Made by a program: the position numbers and the translations under genes. The notes beneath the pieces are model-generated. The model did no database searches and was not told the origin of the DNA. It was given only the letters and a program-made list of their open reading frames with translations. A stretch of DNA of 32,989 nucleotides, taken from positions 1 through 32,989 of the forward strand of contig JAQXJR010000032.1 in assembly GCA_029009055.1 (NCBI GenBank). Direction: 5' to 3'. The DNA is from Eubacteriales bacterium. GTDB taxonomy: Bacteria; Bacillota; Clostridia; Peptostreptococcales; Anaerovoracaceae. Below are positions 7,532 to 16,447 of the stretch, one piece after another (within the stretch, counting starts at the first letter, position 1; the number at the start of each line of letters is the position of its first letter).

Positions 7532-8503
7532 ATGTTCGATAATGATTCCATGGATACTATAGCTGCTCAGATAAAGCAGGCTGACAGCGTCTACATATTC
7601 ATTCACGAAAACATGGATGGCGACGCCCTGGGCTCCGGAGCAGCTCTTTGCTCATATCTAAGGAGAATGGGAAAGACGGCTTTCGTGATAAGAGATGGGG
7701 AAGTCCCGCAGAACCTGGCTTTTATGGACAGGGATTATTGCAGGACTTCGGGTCAGGTGCCCGTAGAGCACGACATGTCCATAGCCGTTGACTGCAGCGA
7801 GAAGACGAGATTTCCTCATAACATAGAGCTTTTCGATAAGGCGGGGAACTCCGCGTGTGTAGACCACCATCTGGCGCCGGCTCCTTTAGCAAATTTTAAC
7901 TATGTAGACCCGGACGCGGCAGCGAGCGCTGAGCTCATATTCAAGCTCTTTAAGGCTATGGGGCCTGAACCTGATAAGGAAGAAGCAGAGGCACTCTTTG
8001 CTGGTATAACGACGGACACCGGAAATTTTCAATACTCTAACACGACTAAAGAAACGCACGAGATCGCCGCTCAGCTCTATGACTATGGTATAGACGCTAA
8101 TCATGTCAGTGTAGAGATTTATGAGACAGTTCCTTTCAGGAAACTGAACCTCTCGGGCATGGCTCTCGACAGGGCTGAAATATACGCTGACGGGAAAATT
8201 GCCATGACCGTAGTTACCCAGGATATGCTCGCGAAGGCTGGCGCTATAATGAATGACTCTGAAGGGATAGTTTCTGAGCTCCGCAGCATAGCCGGAGTGG
8301 AAGTGGCTATACTGGTGAAGGAATCCGATGACGGCAGGGTGTTCGTGAGCCTCAGGTCTAAGACGGAAGCGAATGTGCAGAAGATAGCGGCGAAATTCGG
8401 CGGCGGCGGCCATGTGAAGGCAGCCGGCTGCACTGTTTCAGGCAAGAGCTGGCAGGAAGTATATGAAGACTTTAAGAATGCCGCCGCAGAGGAGATCCAG
8501 TGA
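7532..8503 (+). CDS. nrnA: DHH-family oligoribonuclease / pAp phosphatase NrnA
   Basis: This 323-aa DHH/DHHA1 phosphoesterase is of the NrnA type, which degrades RNA dinucleotides and short oligoribonucleotides and hydrolyses 3'-phosphoadenosine 5'-phosphate. Metal-binding motifs are HENMDGDALGSG (His25, Asp29, Asp31), AVDCS, VDHH (about 110-113) and ITTDTGNFQYSNT. The C-terminal DHHA1 domain ends with FGGGGHVKAAGC. The usual Pro of the HxxPDxD motif is Met here, a mild variation. It lies between rbfA and truB, where nrnA is commonly found in Firmicutes, and its stop overlaps the truB GTG start by 4 nt. Confidence 0.93.
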   Translation: MFDNDSMDTIAAQIKQADSVYIFIHENMDGDALGSGAALCSYLRRMGKTAFVIRDGEVPQNLAFMDRDYCRTSGQVPVEHDMSIAVDCSEKTRFPHNIELFDKAGNSACVDHHLAPAPLANFNYVDPDAAASAELIFKLFKAMGPEPDKEEAEALFAGITTDTGNFQYSNTTKETHEIAAQLYDYGIDANHVSVEIYETVPFRKLNLSGMALDRAEIYADGKIAMTVVTQDMLAKAGAIMNDSEGIVSELRSIAGVEVAILVKESDDGRVFVSLRSKTEANVQKIAAKFGGGGHVKAAGCTVSGKSWQEVYEDFKNAAAEEIQ

Positions 8504-9540
8504 CCAGATCAGGAATAATTAATATTTATAAAGAAGAAGGCATGACCTCCCACGATGTAGTAGGTAAGGTCAGGAGGATAATTGGCGAACGCCGCGTGGG
8601 CCATACAGGAACGCTGGATCCGATGGCGACCGGCGTTCTTCCTGTTTGTGTGGGCAGGGCAGCCAGAGTCATGCAGTATCTGGACCTGGATAAGAAGAGG
8701 TACAGGTGCCGGATGAGCCTGGGGCGAAGATCCGACTCCCTGGACGCCTGGGGAAATTTCACGGAAGAAGCCGCTGAGGACGAGATAAACGCTATAACAG
8801 AGGATGATATCAGGACTGTTTTAGCAAAGTTTTCCGGGAATATAGTCCAGAGACCTCCCGCTTACTCAGCCGTGAAGGTCGGAGGTAAGAGGCTCTACGA
8901 ACTCGTCCATAAGGGTAAGGAAGTTAAGGAAGAAGACATTCCATTAAGGAAGATCCATATATATTCTCTGGATATAGTTTCCATGGATTTGGGTAAGGGC
9001 TTCGACAGTAATGTGATTTTCGATGTTGAGTGTTCTAAGGGCACTTTCATCCGCACCATATGTGATGACGCCGGAGAAATGCTCGGCACCCACGCTTATA
9101 TGTCGGGGCTGGAGAGGACCGGGAGCGGAGCATTCTCCATAGAAGACTCTATTACACTGGATCAGCTCAGGGAAATGTCTAAGGACGAGATCGAGGCTAT
9201 CATGAAGACCCCTGATCAGGCTCTCGAGAACCTCGGCAGGATAGAGCTTTCGGGCAGAGACGCCATCAGGATGATAAACGGGTTGGATACCGGCATCTCC
9301 AGATGCCACGTGGTCTATGAGCCTCCTTATAAGAATAAAGCTTACTGCCTGCCGATAAACGAAGATTATAAATTCCTGTATAAACTCTATGGGAAGTTCG
9401 CGGACGACGATATAATACCCGGAAGGCCGGAAGGTGAGAATAGGCCTACTGAGAAGGACGAGCGTGGCATGACATTCATCGGCATAGGTTTCCTGGACGA
9501 AGACAGACAGGAGATCAGGCCGAGAAAAATGTTCATTTAG
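8500..9540 (+). CDS. truB: tRNA pseudouridine(55) synthase TruB
   Basis: TruB makes pseudouridine 55 in the T-loop of tRNAs. The 346-aa product has VGHTGTLDPMATGVLP with catalytic Asp40, the RYRCRMSLGRRSDSLDAWG strand, RPPAYSAVKVGGKRLYELVHKG, and CSKGTFIRTICDDAGEMLG. It is about 40 residues longer than typical bacterial TruB; the C-terminal region after residue 250 contains an insertion rich in charged residues before the final GIGFLDEDRQEIRPRKMF (a PUA-like end). The GTG start at 8500 overlaps the nrnA stop (GTGA) with GAGGAG just upstream, which indicates coupled translation. A gap of 19 nt leads to ribF. Confidence 0.95.
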   Translation: MTRSGIINIYKEEGMTSHDVVGKVRRIIGERRVGHTGTLDPMATGVLPVCVGRAARVMQYLDLDKKRYRCRMSLGRRSDSLDAWGNFTEEAAEDEINAITEDDIRTVLAKFSGNIVQRPPAYSAVKVGGKRLYELVHKGKEVKEEDIPLRKIHIYSLDIVSMDLGKGFDSNVIFDVECSKGTFIRTICDDAGEMLGTHAYMSGLERTGSGAFSIEDSITLDQLREMSKDEIEAIMKTPDQALENLGRIELSGRDAIRMINGLDTGISRCHVVYEPPYKNKAYCLPINEDYKFLYKLYGKFADDDIIPGRPEGENRPTEKDERGMTFIGIGFLDEDRQEIRPRKMFI

Positions 9541-9559
9541 TTAGTAAGGATATCTTAAA

Positions 9560-10489
9560 TTGATAGTTTTTGACGATATTAATGAAATAAATGGTAATGG
9601 GCCGGCTGTAATAGCTCTGGGAAATTTCGACGGTGTGCATCTGGGCCATGTAGAGCTCATAAGGCAGGCGGTAGAAGAAGCAGACAGGCTGGGCGTGAAG
9701 TCAGCGGTCTTCACATTCTCCAACCATCCGAGGAACATGTTCTCGAAGCGTAAGGTGAAGAGCATTCTCTATATGGACGAAAAGCGCCAGATCATAGAGT
9801 CAATGGGCATAGACTACATGTTCGATGTCCCATTCACAGAAGAGCTGATGAAAACATCGCCTGAGGATTTCGTAACAGAGATCCTGGTAAGGAAGCTTAA
9901 GATGATGGAAGCCGTATGCGGTTTCAATTACACTTTCGGTTATAAGGCTGCCGGGACTTACGATTATCTTAAAGAAATGGGAGATAAGCTCGGTTTCGCC
10001 GTAAGAGAGGTGAAACCATTCAAGGTGAACGGCAGGGTCGTGAGCTCCACGCTGCTTAGAAATCTCATAAGCCGAGGCCGGGTCGATAGGTGCCGCTCCT
10101 ACATGGGCAGGAACTACGCCGCGACAGGCACAGTCGTTAAAGGCGACCAGCTGGGAAGAACTATGGGCTTTCCGACATGTAACCTCGATATCGACGCGTC
10201 CATGGTGACTCCGCCGGCGGGCTCCTACATCACACTTTGCAAAGTAAACGATAAGTATTACCACGCTGTGACGAATGTCGGTAAGAAGCCTACGGTCGGC
10301 AAATACCATAAAAATATAGAGACACATATACTGGATTTCTCCGGCGACCTGTACGGGCAGAAGATCGTGGTTGAATTTTTGAAGAGAATCAGGGGCGAGA
10401 AGAAGTTTTCCGGGCTCGAGGAGCTCGAGGAACAGATAAAGGCGGACTGCCAGACAGCTCGGGATTACTTTGCAAAGGAAAATATGTAG
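9560..10489 (+). CDS. ribF: Bifunctional riboflavin kinase / FAD synthetase RibF
   Basis: RibF turns riboflavin into FMN and then FAD. The 309-aa protein has an N-terminal nucleotidyltransferase domain with ALGNFDGVHLGH (HxGH equivalent at 27-30), CGFNYTFGYKAAG and VSSTLLRNLISRG. The C-terminal riboflavin kinase domain has GDQLGRTMGFPTCNL and NVGKKPTVG. The start is a TTG at 9560 with AAGG about 10 nt upstream; the frame has no better start before the conserved VIALGNFDG. Its place after truB is typical. The flavodoxin at 31124 is one FMN user in the same window. Confidence 0.94.
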   Translation: MIVFDDINEINGNGPAVIALGNFDGVHLGHVELIRQAVEEADRLGVKSAVFTFSNHPRNMFSKRKVKSILYMDEKRQIIESMGIDYMFDVPFTEELMKTSPEDFVTEILVRKLKMMEAVCGFNYTFGYKAAGTYDYLKEMGDKLGFAVREVKPFKVNGRVVSSTLLRNLISRGRVDRCRSYMGRNYAATGTVVKGDQLGRTMGFPTCNLDIDASMVTPPAGSYITLCKVNDKYYHAVTNVGKKPTVGKYHKNIETHILDFSGDLYGQKIVVEFLKRIRGEKKFSGLEELEEQIKADCQTARDYFAKENM

Positions 10490-10527
10490 ATCCGCTCTGC
10501 GGAAATATTGAAAAACTGCGAAAAAGC

Positions 10528-10556
10528 TTGATTTATATCAGACTGCATGATAAAAT
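10528..10556 (+). promoter_or_regulatory. Sigma-A promoter of rpsO
   Basis: The -35 box TTGATT (10528-10533), a 17-nt spacer and the -10 box TAAAAT (10551-10556) match the housekeeping consensus well. It lies in the 154-nt gap between ribF and rpsO. Transcription would start near 10563, just before a structured leader. Confidence 0.7.
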
Positions 10557-10574
10557 TAGGAGTCTGAAATCGTA

Positions 10575-10618
10575 CCTTGACCTGGTGACGCGGTGCTCCG
10601 CCGATCACGCGGTCATGG
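10575..10618 (+). ncRNA. Structured rpsO leader, candidate S15 autoregulatory element
   Basis: Nested complementary segments form a long interrupted hairpin. TGACC (10578-10582) pairs with GGTCA (10611-10615), GTGA (10585-10588) pairs with TCAC (10605-10608), and GCGG (10590-10593) pairs with CCGC (10598-10601) around a TGCT loop. Flanking CC and GG extend the base. It lies in the 5' untranslated region of rpsO, 14 nt before the ribosome binding site. Ribosomal protein S15 represses its own mRNA in several bacteria through leaders of differing shape. That this is such an element is inference from place and structure. Confidence 0.5.
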
Positions 10619-10643
10619 CTTATAGAATGTAAAGGAGTAAAAC

Positions 10644-10910
10644 ATGATTACTAAGGAAAAGAAGGAAGCTATCATTAAGGAATACGCTACTAAGGAAGGA
10701 GACACAGGTTCCCCTGAAGTACAGGTAGCTATTCTCACAGCCAGAATCAACGAGCTTAACGAGCACCTGGCTTCACATCAGAAGGATCATCATTCCAGAC
10801 GTGGACTTCTTAAGATGGTCGGCAAGAGAAGAAACATGCTGAACTATCTCAAGGGCAAGGATATTGAGAGATACAGAACTCTTATCAGCCGTCTGGGACT
10901 CAGAAAGTAA
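10644..10910 (+). CDS. rpsO: 30S ribosomal protein S15
   Basis: S15 is an 88-aa primary 16S rRNA-binding protein of the central domain. The sequence is full length and canonical: [39 protein letters not shown] and [19 protein letters not shown] (10632-10637) lies 6 nt before the ATG. It has its own promoter and leader upstream and a strong terminator 16 nt after the stop. Unlike its neighbours it contains three CAAG tetranucleotides in 267 bp. Confidence 0.97.
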   Translation: MITKEKKEAIIKEYATKEGDTGSPEVQVAILTARINELNEHLASHQKDHHSRRGLLKMVGKRRNMLNYLKGKDIERYRTLISRLGLRK

Positions 10911-10925
10911 TCTTTTGATTTTTGG

Positions 10926-10950
10926 CGGGGAAGAAATTCCCCGTTTTTTT
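10926..10950 (+). terminator. Rho-independent terminator of rpsO
   Basis: The stem is CGGGGAA/TTCCCCG with a GAAA tetraloop, followed directly by seven T residues (10944-10950). It separates rpsO from pnp, so pnp either depends on read-through or on its own promoter. Confidence 0.92.
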
Positions 10951-11045
10951 ATTAATGAACGTTCACTGCATCATATAACATTTGGAGAGAGTCGTTCGAG
11001 AAAAAATATTAGTGAAATAAACAGGAAGGAGTTGTTTATTCAGAA

Positions 11046-13205
11046 ATGGCAAGATTTACTGATTACAGAACGTTCAAGACAGCGATAGGCGGGAGACTGC
11101 TCCAGCTCGAGATCGGGAAAGTCTGCGAACAGGCTAACGGCCAGGTCATGGTCAGATACGGCGATTCAGTCGTTAACGTTACAGCATGCTGCTCTAAGGC
11201 GCCGAGACCTGACATCGATTTCCTGCCGCTTAGCTGCGATTATGAAGAGAAGATGTACGCGGTAGGTAAGATCCCAGGAAGCTTCCTTAAGAGAGAAGGA
11301 AGACCGGGAGAGAAGGGTATCCTGTCATCCAGACTTATGGACAGACCTTTAAGACCGCTTTTTCCGAAGGGATTTTATAATGATATCGAGGTAGTAGCTA
11401 CAGTCATGTCTGTAGATCCTGACTGCGAAACAGACGTTATGGCTATGATCGGTTCATCCGTAGCTTTAGCTATCTCTGACATACCTTGGGACGGACCTAC
11501 AGGATCTGTAAGAGTAGGAAGAGTAGACGGCGAGTTCGTCATAAACCCTACTCTGGAGCAGAGAGCTGTTTCAGATATCAATCTGACAGTTGCCGGAACT
11601 GAAGAAGCTATCATGATGGTAGAAGCGGGAGCTAAGGAAGTTCCTGAAGAAGTCATGCTGGACGCTATCTTCTTCGGCCACGAGGAAATAAAGAAGATCG
11701 TAAGATTCATTAAGGAAGTCGTAGCGGAAGTCGGAAAGCCTAAGATGGAAGTTGAGTTCTATAAGGTCCCAGAAGACATAGACGCCGCTGTCAGAGAGTA
11801 TGCCACAGATAAGATGAAGGCTGCTGTGAGAAACTCTGATAAGATGACCAGGCTCGAGAACATGGATGCCGTAGAGGTAGACACACAGGAGCACTTTGCT
11901 GAAGAGTATCCTGACAGCGCTAAGGACATCGCTAATGTTCTCTATAACATCACTAAGGAGAGCGTAAGAGCTTCTATTCTGGACGACGGCGTGAGACCGG
12001 ACGACAGAAAACTGGACGAGATCCGCCCTGTATGGTGCGAGACGGGCGTCCTTCCTAGAGTGCACGGAACTGGTCTATTCAAGAGAGGACAGACTCAGGT
12101 GCTCTCAGCTACGACACTGGCTCCGCTTTCCGAGGCTCAGAGGATAGACGGCCTGACAGAGCAGACTGAGAAGAGATACATCCATCACTATAACTTCCCA
12201 GGCTACTGCACAGGAGAGGCTAAGTCACCGAGATCACCTGGAAGAAGAGAGATCGGACACGGCGCTCTCGCTGAGAGAGCTCTTCTGCCTGTTATCCCGA
12301 GCGAGGAAGAGTTCCCATACGCTATAAGAGTCGTATCTGAAGTGCTTTCTTCTAACGGATCCAGCTCCATGGCTTCTACATGCGGATCCTGCCTGTCACT
12401 TATGGACGCGGGCGTTCCTATTAAGAGACCTGTAGCCGGAATCGCTATGGGACTCATAGAGCGCGTAGAGGAAGACGGAAGCTCTAAGTTCGCTATCATG
12501 AGCGATATCCAGGGTATGGAAGACTTCCTGGGCGACATGGACTTTAAGGTAACGGGAACTACAGAAGGCGTTACAGCCATGCAGATGGATATTAAGGTCC
12601 ACGGACTTTCCAGAGATATACTGAGTCAGGCTCTTAAGCAGGCTCGCGAGGGCAGGATGAAGATCATGGACGTAATGCTCGAGGAGATCCCTGAGCCTCG
12701 CGCTGAGCTCTCTAAATACGCTCCTAGATGCCTGTCCATGAGAATAGATCCGGATAAGATCAGACTCGTCATCGGACCGGGAGGAAAGACTATAAATAAG
12801 ATCGTCGAGGAGACCGGAGCTAAGATAGATATCTCGGAAGACGACCTGGGTCTCGTAACGATCTACGGGACAGATCAGGCGAGCGCTGAAGCCGCTAAGG
12901 CTCAGATAGAGCTGATCACAGCTGACGTAGAAGTCGGTAAGACTTATGAGGGAACTGTTAAGAGGATCATGAACTTCGGAGCGTTCATCGAGGTACTTCC
13001 TGGTAAGGAGGGACTGCTCCACATCTCTAAGATGGCTGATCACCGCGTAGAAAAAGTAGAAGATGTCATGAACATCGGAGACACAGTTAAGGTAAGAGTT
13101 ACTGAGATAGATAACCAGAACAGAATCAATCTGGACAGGCCTGATGTAGCTGTCAGACATAGTGAAGGCAGACATAACGAAGGCAGACACGGAAGGAGAA
13201 ACTGA
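11046..13205 (+). CDS. pnp: Polyribonucleotide nucleotidyltransferase (PNPase)
   Basis: PNPase is the phosphorolytic 3'-to-5' exoribonuclease. The 719-aa protein has two RNase PH domains (first with VMVRYGDSVVNVTA, FLPLSCDYEEKMYAVGKIPG, GRPGEKGILSSRLMDRPLRPLFP; second with FKRGQTQVLSATTLAP, YNFPGYCTGEAKSPRSPGRR and MASTCGSCLSLMDAGVPIKRP). A KH domain (KIRLVIGPGGKTINKI) and an S1 domain (GKTYEGTVKRIMNFGAFIEVLPGKEGLLHISKM, split here only by a short stretch) follow. The ATG at 11046 is distant from AAGGAG (11026-11031, 14 nt), so the ribosome binding site is poorly spaced. A TATAAC at 10974-10979 may be a -10 box, but its -35 is weak. It follows the rpsO terminator and lies 3 nt before ileS. 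Confidence 0.95.
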   Translation: MARFTDYRTFKTAIGGRLLQLEIGKVCEQANGQVMVRYGDSVVNVTACCSKAPRPDIDFLPLSCDYEEKMYAVGKIPGSFLKREGRPGEKGILSSRLMDRPLRPLFPKGFYNDIEVVATVMSVDPDCETDVMAMIGSSVALAISDIPWDGPTGSVRVGRVDGEFVINPTLEQRAVSDINLTVAGTEEAIMMVEAGAKEVPEEVMLDAIFFGHEEIKKIVRFIKEVVAEVGKPKMEVEFYKVPEDIDAAVREYATDKMKAAVRNSDKMTRLENMDAVEVDTQEHFAEEYPDSAKDIANVLYNITKESVRASILDDGVRPDDRKLDEIRPVWCETGVLPRVHGTGLFKRGQTQVLSATTLAPLSEAQRIDGLTEQTEKRYIHHYNFPGYCTGEAKSPRSPGRREIGHGALAERALLPVIPSEEEFPYAIRVVSEVLSSNGSSSMASTCGSCLSLMDAGVPIKRPVAGIAMGLIERVEEDGSSKFAIMSDIQGMEDFLGDMDFKVTGTTEGVTAMQMDIKVHGLSRDILSQALKQAREGRMKIMDVMLEEIPEPRAELSKYAPRCLSMRIDPDKIRLVIGPGGKTINKIVEETGAKIDISEDDLGLVTIYGTDQASAEAAKAQIELITADVEVGKTYEGTVKRIMNFGAFIEVLPGKEGLLHISKMADHRVEKVEDVMNIGDTVKVRVTEIDNQNRINLDRPDVAVRHSEGRHNEGRHGRRN

Positions 13206-13208
13206 TAT

Positions 13209-16200
13209 ATGTTCGAGAAATTGTCGGACGCGCCTGTAGCAGAGGTACAGAACGAACAGGTGAAGGAATGGAAGGAAATGAACCTGCTGCAGAAGTGCGT
13301 AGATGAGCGTAAAGACTGCAGACCTTTTATCTTCTATGAAGGTCCTCCGACAGCTAACGGAAAGCCGGGCATCCACCATGTAATGGCCAGGACGCTTAAG
13401 GATTCCGTTAACAGATATAAGACCATGAAGGGCTTTAAGGTCAATCGTAAAGCCGGCTGGGACACACACGGACTTCCAGTTGAGATTGAAGTGGAGAAAC
13501 AGCTCGGCTTCGATGGTAAGCAGGACATAGAGAAGTACGGTATTAAGGAGTTCAACCAGAAGTGCCGCGAGTCTGTATTTAAGTACCTGGATCTCTGGGA
13601 GAACATGAGCGAGAGAATGGGCTACCTGGCTGACATGGATGACCCATACATCACGCTTGATAATAACTACATAGAGTCTGGCTGGTGGATCCTTAAAGAA
13701 TTCTTTAAGGCCGGTCTCATCTATGAGGGCTATAAGATCGTTCCTTACTGCCCGCGCTGCGGAACAGGACTGGCTTCCCACGAAGTAGCTCAGGGATATA
13801 AGGATATTAAAGTAAACACGCTTACAGTTAAGTTTAAGAAGAAGGGTACAGATAACGAGTACTTCCTCGCTTGGACTACTACTCCATGGACATTGGCAGC
13901 TAACACAGTTCTGACAGTGGGCCCTGACATCGACTATGTAAGAGTTAGATACACAGCCGAGGGCGATGACCAGGGTAATATCTTCTATTTAGCAAAGGCG
14001 TTAGCTGATAAGGTCCTCGGAGAGGAAAACTACGAGATCCTGGACGAAATGAAGGGTAAAGACCTGGAGTACCAGGAGTACGAACAGCTGGAGCCGTTCT
14101 GTAAGCCGGATGGTAAGGCATTCTTCGTTACATGCATGGATTATGTATCCGTTGAAGACGGTACAGGAATCGTCCATACAGCTCCTGCCTTCGGTGAAGA
14201 CGACTATAACTGCGGTAAGAAGTATAACCTTCCTATGATCCAGCCTGTAGACCTCCGCGGAAGATACACAGAGACTCCGTGGAAGGGCAGATTCATCATG
14301 GAGGATGGCCTGGACGTAGAAATCATTAAGTATCTGGCTCAGGATCATAAGATCTTTAAGAGAGAGAAGCTCGAGCACGCGTACCCACACTGCTGGAGAT
14401 GCGGAACACCGCTCGTTTACTACGCTCAGCGCGGCTGGTATATTAAGATGAGCGATCTTAGAGACCAGCTGGTAGCTAATAATAAGACTGTAAACTGGTG
14501 GCCGCCATTCGTAGGCGAAGGCAGATTCGGAAACTGGATCGCCGACGTTAAGGACTGGGCTATTTCCAGGAGCAGATACTGGGGAACACCTATCCCTATC
14601 TGGCGCTGCGAGTGCGGACATCTGGAATGCATAGGTTCCAGGAAGGAGCTCGTAGAGAAGTCTATAGAAGACATCGATGAGAGCATAGAGCTGCATCGTC
14701 CGTATGTAGATGATGTTCATATTAAATGTCCTGAGTGCGGTAAGACCATGACCAGGATCCCAGAAGTAATGGACTGCTGGTTCGATTCCGGAGCTATGCC
14801 TTACGCTCAGTGGCATTACCCGTTCGAGCATAAGGATGACTTCGATCAGCTCTTCCCGGCTGACTTCATCTGCGAGGGTATAGACCAGACCAGAGGGTGG
14901 TTCTATTCTCTTATGGCCATCTCCACGTTCATTAAGGGACAGGCTCCATATAAGAACGTGCTCGTAAACGACCTTATCCTGGATAAGAACGGTAAGAAGA
15001 TGTCCAAGCACGTTGGGAACACTGTAGATCCGTTCCAGCTCTTCGATAAGTATGGTGCTGACGCTACGAGATGGTATCTGCTCAGCGTATCACCGGCATG
15101 GACACCGACTAAGTTCGATGAGGAAGGCCTTAAGGACGTAGTAAGTAAGTTCTTCGGAACACTGAGGAACGTATATAACTTCTTCGTTCTCTACGCTGAC
15201 CTGGACGATGTAGACATGGCTGATATGAAGGTCGATAACGATAAGAGACCTGAACTCGACAGATGGATCCTGTCTAAGTATAACAAGCTGGTAAGAGACG
15301 TTACGGACAGCATGGAACACTACGATCACATGAAGTCTGTAAGAGCCATCACGAACTTCGTAGAGGAAGACCTGTCCAACTGGTACATCAGAAGAGCGCG
15401 CCGCAGATTCTACGCTGCCGGCATGACAGACGATAAGAAGAGCGTTTACGATACGACATTCACTATCCTGGAAGGACTCTCCAGGCTTATCGCTCCGTTC
15501 GCTCCTTTCATCTCAGAAGAGATGTATAAGAAACTGAATAAGACAGACGAGACAGTGCATGTAGCTTACTATCCTGAAGCTGACCTCTCCCTCATAGACG
15601 AGAAGGAAGAAGAGAGAATGGATTTGGTTAAGCAGATCGCCAACCTCGGAAGGGGAATCAGAGAGAAGGAGTCTATTAAGGTACGTCAGCCTCTGGCTGA
15701 AGTCCTGGTAGACGGTAAGTATAAGGACATGATAGAGGATCTTTCTTCCCTTATCATGGAAGAGCTTAACGTTAAGAAAGTAGTATTCGCTGACGATCTG
15801 ACAGGATACATGAACTTCCAGCTTAAGCCAGATTTCAGAGCTGCCGGTCCTGTGCTCGGTAAGAATGTTAAGCTGTTCGCTAAGGAACTCGCGAAGGTAG
15901 AAGATCCTGCCGCTCTCGTTTCCAAGCTCGATAACGGCGAGACAGTTACCATGGACCTGGGCGGCCAGGAAGTCGAAATCGGCAGAGATCTGGTAGACGT
16001 AAGGATCAACTCTAAGGAGGGATTCGCTGTCTCCATGGCTAATAACGTATTCGCTATCCTGGATACAGAGATCACGCCTGAGCTCGAGACAGAAGGTCTG
16101 GCTAGAGAGATCGTATCTAAGATCCAGCAGATGCGTAAGCAGAAGGACTTCGAGATGATGGACAGGATCAACATCTCCATTAAGGCCGATGCTGACGTCA

Positions 16201-16331
16201 TGAACGCTGTAAGTAAATACGAAGACGTTATTAAGAAAGAAACTCTGGCAGATACTATCGAAGAAGCTGATGACCTCGAGACAGTTAATATAAACGGCCA
16301 CGAGACAGGACTCAGCGTAGCCAGAGTCTAA
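13209..16331 (+). CDS. ileS: Isoleucyl-tRNA synthetase, type 2 (GXHH signature)
   Basis: This class I synthetase of 1040 aa charges tRNA-Ile. The catalytic Rossmann domain has GPPTANGKPGIHHV, where the HIGH signature reads GIHH (residues 54-57), and KMSK at 597-600. The editing domain holds WTTTPWTLAANTVL and GTGIVHTAPAFGEDDY. WWPPFVGEGRFGNW, WAISRSRYWGTPIPIW and a C-terminal anticodon-binding region complete it. Length and motifs place it in the eukaryote-like IleRS2 group, which is naturally less sensitive to mupirocin. AAGGAG (13193-13198) lies 10 nt before the ATG. It is 3 nt from pnp with no room for a T-box leader, unlike many Firmicute ileS genes. Confidence 0.95.
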   Translation: MFEKLSDAPVAEVQNEQVKEWKEMNLLQKCVDERKDCRPFIFYEGPPTANGKPGIHHVMARTLKDSVNRYKTMKGFKVNRKAGWDTHGLPVEIEVEKQLGFDGKQDIEKYGIKEFNQKCRESVFKYLDLWENMSERMGYLADMDDPYITLDNNYIESGWWILKEFFKAGLIYEGYKIVPYCPRCGTGLASHEVAQGYKDIKVNTLTVKFKKKGTDNEYFLAWTTTPWTLAANTVLTVGPDIDYVRVRYTAEGDDQGNIFYLAKALADKVLGEENYEILDEMKGKDLEYQEYEQLEPFCKPDGKAFFVTCMDYVSVEDGTGIVHTAPAFGEDDYNCGKKYNLPMIQPVDLRGRYTETPWKGRFIMEDGLDVEIIKYLAQDHKIFKREKLEHAYPHCWRCGTPLVYYAQRGWYIKMSDLRDQLVANNKTVNWWPPFVGEGRFGNWIADVKDWAISRSRYWGTPIPIWRCECGHLECIGSRKELVEKSIEDIDESIELHRPYVDDVHIKCPECGKTMTRIPEVMDCWFDSGAMPYAQWHYPFEHKDDFDQLFPADFICEGIDQTRGWFYSLMAISTFIKGQAPYKNVLVNDLILDKNGKKMSKHVGNTVDPFQLFDKYGADATRWYLLSVSPAWTPTKFDEEGLKDVVSKFFGTLRNVYNFFVLYADLDDVDMADMKVDNDKRPELDRWILSKYNKLVRDVTDSMEHYDHMKSVRAITNFVEEDLSNWYIRRARRRFYAAGMTDDKKSVYDTTFTILEGLSRLIAPFAPFISEEMYKKLNKTDETVHVAYYPEADLSLIDEKEEERMDLVKQIANLGRGIREKESIKVRQPLAEVLVDGKYKDMIEDLSSLIMEELNVKKVVFADDLTGYMNFQLKPDFRAAGPVLGKNVKLFAKELAKVEDPAALVSKLDNGETVTMDLGGQEVEIGRDLVDVRINSKEGFAVSMANNVFAILDTEITPELETEGLAREIVSKIQQMRKQKDFEMMDRINISIKADADVMNAVSKYEDVIKKETLADTIEEADDLETVNINGHETGLSVARV

Positions 16332-16389
16332 GCCTGATCAGGAACTTATCCGCACGGCGGACGTGCCTGAGAACGGTATGAATTAGAGT

Positions 16390-16429
16390 TTCAGGGTTCG
16401 TCCCGGTTTTCCGCCGGGGCGGGCCTGAA
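16390..16429 (+). terminator. Long GC-rich hairpin between ileS and rlmN
   Basis: TTCAGG pairs with CCTGAA at the base, TTCG with CGGG (two G-U pairs), and TCCCGG with CCGGGG, around a TTTTCCG loop with one bulged G. The result is about 16 bp. Only TTTA follows the stem, so as an intrinsic terminator it is weak. It may instead be an mRNA-stabilising or processing hairpin. A smaller TCCGC/GCGGA hairpin lies upstream in the same gap. Confidence 0.5.
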
Positions 16430-16447
16430 TTTACTCAGAGGATCATC

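Noticed and set aside
10956-10965. TGAACGTTCA palindrome upstream of pnp as a LexA box
   Set aside because: The LexA consensus needs four bases between GAAC and GTTC; here they are adjacent.
10864-11088. 74-aa plus frame spanning the rpsO end, terminator and pnp start
   Set aside because: It runs through a strong terminator and overlaps two core genes out of frame.
12396-13781. 461-aa minus-strand open frame opposite pnp and ileS
   Set aside because: Antisense shadow of two confirmed genes; composition rich in Leu, Ser, Arg and His with no domain. The same holds for 14001-15011 and 15513-16301.
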